This document shows, piece by piece, positions 1-6,550 of a DNA stretch of 10,898 bases. This stretch comes from an uncultured bacterium (GTDB taxonomy: Bacteria; Cloacimonadota; Cloacimonadia; Cloacimonadales; Cloacimonadaceae), in the NCBI GenBank assembly GCA_938009275.1, contig CALLHY010000037.1, positions 1 through 10,898 on the forward strand. The letters run 5' to 3'. A program made the position numbers and the translations under genes. Within the stretch, counting starts at the first letter, position 1; each line of letters begins with the position of its first letter. The notes under the pieces are model-generated. The model had not been told where the DNA came from. It saw only the letters and a program-made list of their open reading frames with translations, and ran no database searches.

Positions 1-114
1 TTGAATGCTTGTGTACTGCCCGCTGCCATTGATGTCCACAATTCTGGTGGTAGCATTTAAGCTTGCGATAATAAACAGCAAAAACAAGACAAAGAGGTAC
101 TTGCAACAGGGCAT
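1..114 (-). CDS. N-terminal part of a second exported, probably beta-helix, protein (runs off left edge)
   Basis: Reading the minus strand from the ATG at 114-112 gives 38 open codons to the window edge. The start is supported by GGAG at 123-120 with a 5-nt spacer. Residues 1-21 form a typical signal peptide: a short MPCCKY start, then a hydrophobic core (LFVLFLLFIIASLNA). The mature start contains DINGSGQYTSIQ, which resembles VSSDGSGLFNTIQ at the start of the beta-helix region of the neighbouring 1556-residue protein. The G-S-G-x-[YF]-x-x-IQ pattern is common at the beginning of pectate-lyase-like right-handed beta-helices. The gene lies 54 bp downstream of the large secreted gene on the same strand, so the two may be co-transcribed despite the hairpin between them. 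The family call rests on a short stretch. The signal peptide is the firmer part. Confidence 0.6.
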   Translation of the reverse strand, partial: MPCCKYLFVLFLLFIIASLNATTRIVDINGSGQYTSIQ

Positions 115-128
115 ATAAACTCCATAAG

Positions 129-158
129 GTGGGGAGGGATACTATCTCCCTCCCCCAC
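129..158. repeat. GC-rich hairpin between two tandem secreted-protein genes
   Basis: GTGGGGAGGGA (129-139) pairs with TCCCTCCCCCAC (147-158) around a 7-nt loop, with one unpaired C. It starts 10 bp past the stop codon of the large secreted gene and ends (minus-strand sense) 14 bp before the next ATG. No T-run follows on the minus strand (the next bases are CTTATGGAG), so it is not a standard intrinsic terminator. It could be a 3'-end stabilising structure, an attenuating hairpin that lowers expression of the second gene, or a Rho-linked terminator. The hairpin is seen directly. The role is inferred. Confidence 0.6.
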
Positions 159-168
159 TAATCATCTG

Positions 169-3100
169 CTACTTAAGCATTAGCATTTTCTGAACCATTG
201 TTTTGTTTTTCGTATTCAGCTTATATAGATATACGCCACTGGCACACGGCTTACCGTTGTTATCGGTTCCATTCCATATTGCAGAGTACCTTCCCGCATC
301 GGTAATCCCCTTCGCAAGGGTCTTCACTAATTGTCCCTTTAGGTTATATATCTCCAGTGCCACCATCCCCGGTTCATCGATTGAGTACCTGATGGTAGTC
401 TCGGGATTAAAGGGATTGGGATAGTTACGCTCCAGAGATAGTGGGATTACCATGTTGTTACTATTAGAATTCTTAACGTTAATGTGATATACTGGATATT
501 GAGGTAAACTGCCAACGTTCGTTTTGATTAGATTTGAACTGCTGATTGGCATTGCTTGCATAAGTCTGGGATTGCTTTTACTTTCGTAAACGAACTCAAG
601 CTCAACATCGCCCACTTCCAAGCTCTCATCATCTTCCAGATACGCACAGATCATCTCAAGGCTGTCTTCCACAACCACTGCACCTTTACATACGCCATCC
701 AGGTACAGGCCTATTTCTTTTAGGTCTGCAGTATCTATCTCAGACAGGTCTAAGTAAACAGGCTTATAATCCGGAAGTTCCTTAAAATCGAATGCCTTTG
801 ATATCGATTTTTTGTGAGGTGGGATCGGCGTGGTATTCACCCATCTGAAGCTATTATGGTTGTTGTAGGTTGCGATTATCACCATATCACCATCGTTTAA
901 GGCACCCATTGTGCCAACAAGATCACCGGACTCATCTCTATAAAGGCTCCAACTCTTGCCCTGAACAAAAATGATGTCGTTCCAAATAGAGGCAAAGGCA
1001 GTGTTTGGCATAGCACTGTCCTTATCAAAATAGCCGATCCAATTCTCGTAAATCACGTTAGCAGGATTAGGACTGCCAATAATGTTGAAAGCTGTATTGG
1101 CAGGGGTTCTGAATCCGCTGTGACTAAGAGTTACAGGTGTTTGATTTGCTTGATTCGGATCTCCTGGTAGCAGCTTGATCTTATACCCTTGAGGGCTGGT
1201 TACATTGTGTTGGGCAACAAAAGGTCCCCAATTTGTTCCAGATAAATAGATGCTTTTGTAACCATCCTGATCTCTCCACTGAATCTCCTGTAGGACATCG
1301 GGATATGAAACCCACCCATTGTTCTCAAATACATTATGTTTCCCCAACAACGCGCTAAAGTATTGGTTAGCAATCGTCTTTCCCGTGGTAAGGGTGTTTA
1401 TTACCGGGTAGCTAACCCAATGCCATGTATCCTTAGGGATCGGTAACTGCGGATCTTGCGCCGTAGCATCCCGGAAACCATAACGCCAAAAATCGTGCGC
1501 TATCGCCGTGACCGCGCCAATATCAGCAGGTGTGCCATCGGGATCCTTATACCCGGTTCCATTGTCAATACATGGAGACATGGTAGTTACATCCCACATG
1601 GGAGTGTTATCTGAGGATAACTTGGGGTCAACGAACAAACAATTACCGGGATTAGAACTCATATCATATTGAATGCCCGCAAAGTTAGTTGTATTATTCC
1701 AAAATAGATTGTTGCGCAGCATTGCATTAGTGGTTGTTAAGTTGCTTGTATTCCATAATGCAAGCGGGTAGTTCATAATTACATTGTTGTAAATTTCGAG
1801 AATTGTATCGCCTTTAACCCGGATGGCAGCCAAGTCGCCTGAATATTCAGTCTGGGTATTAGTAAAAGTGTTATTGCGCACAATGCTTGATCCGCAATTA
1901 TAAAACCTTAACACAGCACCAGGAACATCGTTATCTTGTGCACCATAATTATCATAGAACGTGTTATTTAATAACTGCACTCCACTGGAATTCCTACACC
2001 AAACTGCAATAGTTTCAGATGATGGACAAAGTGACTGGTTTCCAAATATCTGGTTATCACGAATAATACAATCGTTACCATTTACATATATGGCACCTGC
2101 TATAGAAGCTGCGTTATCGTATATTTTGCATTGATCAATTGCTGATGATTCTGTAATATAAATTATGCCATGTGAGTTGTAGGGGCTATCATACCCCTCG
2201 CTATCGATGCCAACAACACTACTTGAATCGTAGTATCCCTGGTTGTTGTATATTTTACAGTTTCGAATTATGGTGGGACATTCAGATTTAATAGCAGTGC
2301 CATCGTAGTATGTGGTATCTACTTGATACTGAAACCCTGAAGGTACCTGGAAGTCCTTGATTGTGCAATTTATAATCTCAGCACCACCGATATTATTGTA
2401 TAACATAATCCCACCTGCAAGGCTACCACCGGCAAAGGTAAGATTTTTAAGAATCAAACTTCCAAGGGGATGGTTTCCATCGTTATCAACTGTTAGTACC
2501 CTTTTAACCAAACCTGTTTGATATGCACCAACTATCTGGGGTTGATCTGCCCCTCCCATAATCGTTAAGGATTGAATGCCTGACGAGGGTATTTTAACTA
2601 CGGGGTTTTCAATATAGGTTCCTGGTTTTACTATTATTCGAAAACTCTCATTTTGGTATGATGGTGAATTGGCTACTTCATAAACATAATCCAAGGCATC
2701 TTGTATTGTGTTGAACAAACCACTCCCATCGCTTGATACAGTAATGTTATTTAAATCATAAGTATACATACTAACATCCTGAATTGTGTAGTCATGTATT
2801 ATGGCGTTATTGTAACGTATAGATGTATAGCGAGTTGACGGGAAACAGCCGGGTTTGTTAAATACTAGCTTTACTTCAGAATCGCAAGTGTAGAGATATG
2901 GTATCTCATAACTTCCATCATATTGAACGTAAAACTCCTGATTAGCTTGCCCGTCAATGTACATGGTGCCCAATATCTCAGAAAACTCGCTACCGGTTAC
3001 ATGCCCTTTGATAATACAAACGGCTCTGTTCTCTGGCTGGTTCAGCCAGTTACTTGCAGTTGATACATTGCTCTGAACCCAGTTATCATAATCATAGCCA

Positions 3101-4839
3101 GTCCATCCAAGCTCACCATGCCTCCAATTCCATTTATTAAATTGGTCTTTGTGAGGTATCGGATGATCTGGATTTTCTGTTTCAGTTACCTGATTCGGTG
3201 CTGCTGGTGCATAAGATAAGTTATCAAAATATGTATGTGTAATTAGTGAGTCTTGGTATGCTGATAAAGATTCAAAATTGGATATATTAAATGGAAATAT
3301 AGGACTGCTACCGTTAACGTTATTCACCTTTAGATACAAACTTGATCTTGTTGGAACTAGTACTGGTGCAAAGTACTGATTCAAATCAAAATCATAATGC
3401 CCCCAATCTTCACTTTTATGTTGATGGCATTCATCTTTTGCTCCTAAATCATCTATTACTGAGCCTGGTTGGCAGTCCTGCGGTTCTGCGCTAGCCGTTC
3501 CTTGATCGCTGGATGTAATATCTGGCAAGATATCCACGGGAATATGAATATGAATATTGTAGTATGCCACATCATCTGTAGTATGGTTACCGCTAGGATA
3601 TAGGCTACCATTCGAATATGCAAAGCTTTTTATGCTATTCTGCTTATAGGGGAATCCAGGTTTCGATGGTTCAGTAGGGTCTATCGGGGTTGAGTTTATC
3701 AGTTCATTGTCTAGGTTTAGGATACTTCTTTCTTCGGCATTAATCTCTGCAAACAGTTTTAGATAGGTAGTGGACCCGGTATTATAAGACCCCGTTCCTC
3801 CATTTTCTGCAAACTTATTATTTCTTATAAGTTGTAAAGCAGCTGGAGTTTTTAAACCATCTATGTATGGGTCTAGCTGATTGTGATCTTGATTTCCAAT
3901 ATCAAAATATTTCGCATTATTATCCATCCATTCTGCCAAATTGCACAACATATCTTGAAGACCATTATTGATCGCAGCACCTCTATGGGGAGCATCGATT
4001 GATATGTATTGTGTGCAATAGTGAGGAATGTTAAAGTGTTCCGCGAAGGCAAGCGCATACCGTGCCAGTACCCCACCCATTGAGTATCCGAATACACTTG
4101 TTCCCTCTAATAGCTGATTAGCTGGTTGCACATTATGTATAAATCTGATCGCGCTAAGCACAATCATGGCATTGTTTCTGATATCTTGAGTTGGATTTGC
4201 CAGTTCCAGCCTGTATATCTTTGAGTCGGATAATTGATTTCTCCATTTGGTGATTATTGAGTTTGTATAACTTGCTCCTCCATCGATTAATCCAGGTGCA
4301 CTGAAACCTTCAACAAACAAAGCAGGGCGCACAGCCCCATATTGCGATGAATTATTTGTTACTGGAATAATCCTGGAATACATGTTCTCATAATAATGAT
4401 CATAGGGTACAACTTCAAAGCTAACACTGCATTGTTCTAATTGAACGTATTCATAATCAGTGCATACAGTTAACTTATGCTTGCCTACACTCAGTGAATA
4501 ATCAAATGTAACATAGCCTCCGCCAAATTGAAAGTTTTCAATATATGTATTATCTATCATTACGCTAATGTTTTGATACATGATCTCCATTCTATTAATG
4601 GAAAAATGAATAGTTCCCGGATTAAAGACAATATAGCTGTTTATTGAAGGCCCAGTTATTAAACTCCCAACCTCTAATTGTGTTGGAACTGGTGTACAAA
4701 TATACTCTTCATCTTCACACTGTTGGAATGTTGGATTATAAGGATGTCCGTTCGGACTTACACTTGTGCTAAATACACCAAACAGCCCGGAAACTATCCC
4801 CAGACAAATAACTAAAACGATGATTAAGTTCTTATTCAT
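169..4839 (-). CDS. Large exported PGAP1/lipase-like hydrolase with beta-helix region and type IX sorting domain
   Basis: The protein has 1556 residues. The ATG at 4839 is supported by GAGGGAG about 5 nt upstream and by a good signal peptide (residues 1-24). Residues ~170-310 look like an alpha/beta-hydrolase of the PGAP1/lipase type: a LFVEGFSAPG strand, the nucleophile elbow G251-Y-S253-M-G-G, and DAPHRGA at 282-288. A later VPTRSSLYL stretch resembles a motif I associate with bacterial PGAP1-like proteins. The catalytic His and acid cannot be assigned with confidence. Residues ~697-1110 open with SSDGSGLFNTIQDAL and continue with Asn-rich repeats such as IRDNQIFGNQ and VRNNTFTNTQ, typical of a right-handed beta-helix. 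Residues ~1115-1350 contain WHWVSYP-type segments of unknown role. Residues ~1467-1556 (YPNPFNPETTIRYSI to the C-terminal VQKMLMLK) form a FlgD-like sorting domain. The likely route is Sec to the periplasm, then type IX export to the surface, acting on an ester or polysaccharide not identifiable here. The reading frame is intact. Confidence 0.85.
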   Translation of the reverse strand: MNKNLIIVLVICLGIVSGLFGVFSTSVSPNGHPYNPTFQQCEDEEYICTPVPTQLEVGSLITGPSINSYIVFNPGTIHFSINRMEIMYQNISVMIDNTYIENFQFGGGYVTFDYSLSVGKHKLTVCTDYEYVQLEQCSVSFEVVPYDHYYENMYSRIIPVTNNSSQYGAVRPALFVEGFSAPGLIDGGASYTNSIITKWRNQLSDSKIYRLELANPTQDIRNNAMIVLSAIRFIHNVQPANQLLEGTSVFGYSMGGVLARYALAFAEHFNIPHYCTQYISIDAPHRGAAINNGLQDMLCNLAEWMDNNAKYFDIGNQDHNQLDPYIDGLKTPAALQLIRNNKFAENGGTGSYNTGSTTYLKLFAEINAEERSILNLDNELINSTPIDPTEPSKPGFPYKQNSIKSFAYSNGSLYPSGNHTTDDVAYYNIHIHIPVDILPDITSSDQGTASAEPQDCQPGSVIDDLGAKDECHQHKSEDWGHYDFDLNQYFAPVLVPTRSSLYLKVNNVNGSSPIFPFNISNFESLSAYQDSLITHTYFDNLSYAPAAPNQVTETENPDHPIPHKDQFNKWNWRHGELGWTGYDYDNWVQSNVSTASNWLNQPENRAVCIIKGHVTGSEFSEILGTMYIDGQANQEFYVQYDGSYEIPYLYTCDSEVKLVFNKPGCFPSTRYTSIRYNNAIIHDYTIQDVSMYTYDLNNITVSSDGSGLFNTIQDALDYVYEVANSPSYQNESFRIIVKPGTYIENPVVKIPSSGIQSLTIMGGADQPQIVGAYQTGLVKRVLTVDNDGNHPLGSLILKNLTFAGGSLAGGIMLYNNIGGAEIINCTIKDFQVPSGFQYQVDTTYYDGTAIKSECPTIIRNCKIYNNQGYYDSSSVVGIDSEGYDSPYNSHGIIYITESSAIDQCKIYDNAASIAGAIYVNGNDCIIRDNQIFGNQSLCPSSETIAVWCRNSSGVQLLNNTFYDNYGAQDNDVPGAVLRFYNCGSSIVRNNTFTNTQTEYSGDLAAIRVKGDTILEIYNNVIMNYPLALWNTSNLTTTNAMLRNNLFWNNTTNFAGIQYDMSSNPGNCLFVDPKLSSDNTPMWDVTTMSPCIDNGTGYKDPDGTPADIGAVTAIAHDFWRYGFRDATAQDPQLPIPKDTWHWVSYPVINTLTTGKTIANQYFSALLGKHNVFENNGWVSYPDVLQEIQWRDQDGYKSIYLSGTNWGPFVAQHNVTSPQGYKIKLLPGDPNQANQTPVTLSHSGFRTPANTAFNIIGSPNPANVIYENWIGYFDKDSAMPNTAFASIWNDIIFVQGKSWSLYRDESGDLVGTMGALNDGDMVIIATYNNHNSFRWVNTTPIPPHKKSISKAFDFKELPDYKPVYLDLSEIDTADLKEIGLYLDGVCKGAVVVEDSLEMICAYLEDDESLEVGDVELEFVYESKSNPRLMQAMPISSSNLIKTNVGSLPQYPVYHINVKNSNSNNMVIPLSLERNYPNPFNPETTIRYSIDEPGMVALEIYNLKGQLVKTLAKGITDAGRYSAIWNGTDNNGKPCASGVYLYKLNTKNKTMVQKMLMLK

Positions 4840-4971
4840 TATTTCTCCCTCTTCGGTAGAATGATAAGCTGAAACTCGATCTGTTTGTTTTGCTAACCAT
4901 CAGACCTTCAAAATTTCAAGCTTTGCTTTGTGAGACCATCTTACTGGCCTCCCCCACACACTCTATATAAC

Positions 4972-4994
4972 GCCTTGCTAATCTTCAGCAAGGC
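4972..4994. repeat. Perfect 8-bp inverted repeat upstream of the secreted gene
   Basis: GCCTTGCT (4972-4979) and AGCAAGGC (4987-4994) are perfect complements around a 7-nt loop. There is no T-run on either side, so an intrinsic terminator is unlikely. It lies about 135-155 bp upstream of the secreted gene's start. It could be part of the 5' leader or a regulator binding site. Confidence 0.45.
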
Positions 4995-5299
4995 AACTAA
5001 CACTCCACATGTTAGAATCAATCGTTAATATTCTAGCCTAACTATATCATCCTGCATTATTCTGTTTTCTCCTTTATAGATTAGTTCCACTTTCTGAAAA
5101 GTGTTAACCAGAATCTCTGTATATAACTGTGGTATATGGGGATAAAAATTATGATTCGTGCATTGGTGTCCTGTTGATAACTCTTGTATTCTTTTTTCTT
5201 ATGTCTTTCTTTTCCTCCTTGTTTGAAGTCATTATGCAATGCCACATACTCCATCCGTCGGCAAACTGCACTAGCTGTTTCGTGGCATGTTTCAGATTT

Positions 5300-5365
5300 G
5301 CCACCATCAGTTACCACACACCAAGCCACCATCAGCTTTTGATTATAAACTGACACCCAAAGCTG
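5300..5365. repeat. Short direct and inverted repeats left of the presumed element end
   Basis: GCCACCATCAG occurs at 5300-5310 and again at 5325-5335, 25 bp apart. An inverted pair CAGCTTT (5333-5339) / AAAGCTG (5359-5365) partly overlaps it. TGACAC occurs at 5351-5356, 5373-5378 and 5478-5483. These could belong to the outermost part of the transposon end or to host regulatory DNA. Their placement next to the motif array makes the first option possible but unproven. Confidence 0.4.
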
Positions 5366-5422
5366 CAAGAAGTGACACAAGGGGAAAGTGGGGATAAAGC
5401 TTTGATTGGTGGCGAGATACGA

Positions 5423-5525
5423 TGGACTGGCTTTGGAAATGTCCAAGCGCCTGTTTGGACGTTTTTGGACTGTTTGCTGACACTATTACTGCAAATTAGC
5501 GAGGCGTTTGGACAGGCTTTGGAAA
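5423..5525. other. Candidate left-end transposase-binding sites of the Mu-like element
   Basis: TGGACTGGCTTTGGAAA (5423-5439) recurs as TGGACAGGCTTTGGAAA (5509-5525), 16 of 17 bases identical, 86 bp apart. Between them is a 20-bp dyad with perfect 6-bp arms, GTCCAAGCGCCTGTTTGGAC (5441-5460), followed by a further TTTGGAC at 5464-5470 and an inverted TGTCCAAACGC (complement of 5504-5514). TTTGGA starts at 5432, 5454, 5464, 5507 and 5518, with spacings of 22, 10, 43 and 11 bp, close to whole helical turns. TGTCCAAGCG at 5440-5449 is identical to sites inside the early operon at 6607, 6625 and 6685. In phage Mu several ~22-bp MuA sites lie in the first ~170 bp, just beyond the 3' end of the repressor gene, which is the position here. 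The exact terminus is unknown; TG at 5423 or 5440 are candidates. Confidence 0.55.
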
Positions 5526-5553
5526 GAGCAGTTGGAAAAATGGAACTTTGAAA

Positions 5554-6321
5554 TTAGAAAAAGCGCAATTGGAGTGCGATTGTGCCGATCAGGAAAGCTC
5601 CGTAATTCCAATCCGAGTCTAAAACAAGAACCGGATAGTCTATATTAAATGGTTGGAGGATAATCTGTTGCCTGTGGTGGTCGATCTGTACCTTCTTGAT
5701 GGTGAGACCATCGTCAGTCCTTACAACTGCAATTTTATCGTCTGCATCTTCCCATCTCTGATTGCTCTTGATGACCACGATGTCCTGATGTTGGATCACG
5801 GGTTCCATACTCCTGCCATTTACTTGAAAGACAGTGTATTGCTTGGGGTTCCCGGGTAGGAATGAGACAGGCAATTGGATCTGCCCCATCTGACTCCACT
5901 CGTCCTTGATCTCCATCGGCGGTCCGGCAGCTATCTCTCCTACTATGGGGAAAGTGATAGACCGGGTAGGATCGAAGTCCTGATTTGTGATAGGATGCAG
6001 GATTGGAGTGATTATGGTAGGGTTTGGGTTATCTGGATTGGTTGGGCTTGTAGGGACTTGATTAGAATGGAGAAGCTCTTGAAACTCATCCTTGGCATAC
6101 ATAGAACCGTTTCCAGTAAAGAGCCAGTGGATATTGATCTGATCTTTGGATAGGGCTTCTAAGAACTCCGGATCGGGATATCTCTCGTTCAGTTTGTAGC
6201 GGGAAAGCGAGGCACGGGAGATGCCATACTTACTGGCAAACTGGTAATCCTTGAGTCGCATTGCCTTTATCACAAGGCTAAGGCGTTGTCCGATAGTCGG
6301 TTTATTCATCATGGTCTCCAT
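5554..6321 (-). CDS. Phage-type repressor: helix-turn-helix plus S24/LexA-like autoprotease
   Basis: The frame codes for 255 residues from the ATG at 6321. The true start may be the ATG at 6309 (M5), because GGAG lies 6 nt upstream of it while the first ATG has no clear Shine-Dalgarno. Residues ~8-65 form a CI-type helix-turn-helix (FASKYGISRASLSRYKLNER), followed by a Pro/Asn/Thr-rich linker (~85-118). Residues ~122-255 match a LexA/CI (peptidase S24) domain. Its likely self-cleavage bond is A132-G133 in GEIAAG, the catalytic Ser is S171 in NGRSMEP, and the catalytic Lys is K209 in LTIKK. By family knowledge it should hold the rightward operon off and be inactivated by RecA-stimulated self-cleavage during DNA damage. 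It is transcribed away from the transposition genes, as Mu c is, but Mu's own repressor lacks the S24 protease, so control here is lambda- or LexA-like. All key residues are present. Confidence 0.88.
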   Translation of the reverse strand: METMMNKPTIGQRLSLVIKAMRLKDYQFASKYGISRASLSRYKLNERYPDPEFLEALSKDQINIHWLFTGNGSMYAKDEFQELLHSNQVPTSPTNPDNPNPTIITPILHPITNQDFDPTRSITFPIVGEIAAGPPMEIKDEWSQMGQIQLPVSFLPGNPKQYTVFQVNGRSMEPVIQHQDIVVIKSNQRWEDADDKIAVVRTDDGLTIKKVQIDHHRQQIILQPFNIDYPVLVLDSDWNYGAFLIGTIALQLRFF

Positions 6322-6328
6322 ACAGTTA

Positions 6329-6450
6329 CTTTACTATTGACTATATCCGCACGGCTGCAAGAATAGTTCCAGATGCCATTCTGCTGCAAGGTGGTGTGGA
6401 GTCAATACTAAAGATTATAGTGTGACCCAAGTGGATTATAAAGTATTGCC
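6329..6450. promoter_or_regulatory. Three operator-like sites between the divergent repressor gene and early operon
   Basis: A 13-bp element, CTTTACTATTGAC (6329-6341), recurs inverted as GTCAATACTAAAG (6401-6413), 12 of 13 bases matching. A third, shorter copy, AGTATTGCC (6442-6450), is inverted relative to the second. The shared core is G[TG]CAATA[CG]T. Copy 2 is followed by a loose dyad partner, TAGTGTGAC (6418-6426). Three related sites in the divergent intergenic region between repressor and early genes are what a CI- or Mu-type operator would show. The sites and their orientation are seen directly. Binding by the repressor encoded at 5554-6321 is inferred. Confidence 0.5.
6414..6442 (-). 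promoter_or_regulatory. Possible leftward promoter for the repressor gene
   Basis: The minus strand carries a perfect TATAAT (6419-6414) preceded, 17 nt away, by TTTATA (6442-6437), a 4-of-6 match to the -35 consensus. A second TATAAT lies at 6440-6435. Both sit between operator copies 2 and 3, so a bound repressor would control its own synthesis. The leader to the start at 6309 would be about 100 nt. I could not pick a convincing rightward promoter. TTGACT at 6337-6342 with AAGAAT at 6359-6364 is the best weak candidate. Confidence 0.3.
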
Positions 6451-6550
6451 GGAGAATGCGTAAGAAAGCTGGCAAACTCGCAGAAAGGACTTCCCAAGGT
6501 TCTGCTCTTGTGGTTGTTAGCACCCTACTAATACATAAGAGAGGTGTAGA

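Larger units (their letters stand above)
4840..5422. other. Non-coding stretch between secreted gene and element end
   Basis: About 580 bp without a convincing gene. Nearest the secreted gene it holds the Shine-Dalgarno GAGGGAG (4845-4851, minus strand). A possible minus-strand promoter is TTGCTG/TATATA around 4967-4992, overlapping the inverted repeat listed separately, but this is weak. The part from about 5080 to 5340 is AT-rich with T-tracts and looks like ordinary intergenic DNA. The junction between host DNA and the Mu-like element should fall somewhere between about 5340 and 5440. No tRNA is visible. Confidence 0.5.

Noticed and set aside
129..158. Reading the hairpin as an intrinsic terminator
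   Set aside because: No T-run follows on the minus strand, so only a structural or attenuating role is claimed.
203..424. Short frames opposite the secreted gene, and 3873-4097 in another frame of the same strand
   Set aside because: These are shadows of the 1556-residue gene, which has a signal peptide, a hydrolase motif and a sorting domain in one unbroken frame.
5025..5057. Ten-codon minus-strand mini-ORF (MQDDIVRLEY) preceded by AAAGGAG
   Set aside because: The spacer is 11 nt, no attenuator-type codon run is present, and it lies far (over 180 bp) from the secreted gene. It is probably chance.
5081..5446. Open minus-strand frame of 121 codons left of the repressor
   Set aside because: It begins with TTG inside the TGTCCAAG motif, lacks a ribosome binding site and shows no recognisable domain. 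The region is better explained as intergenic and end DNA.
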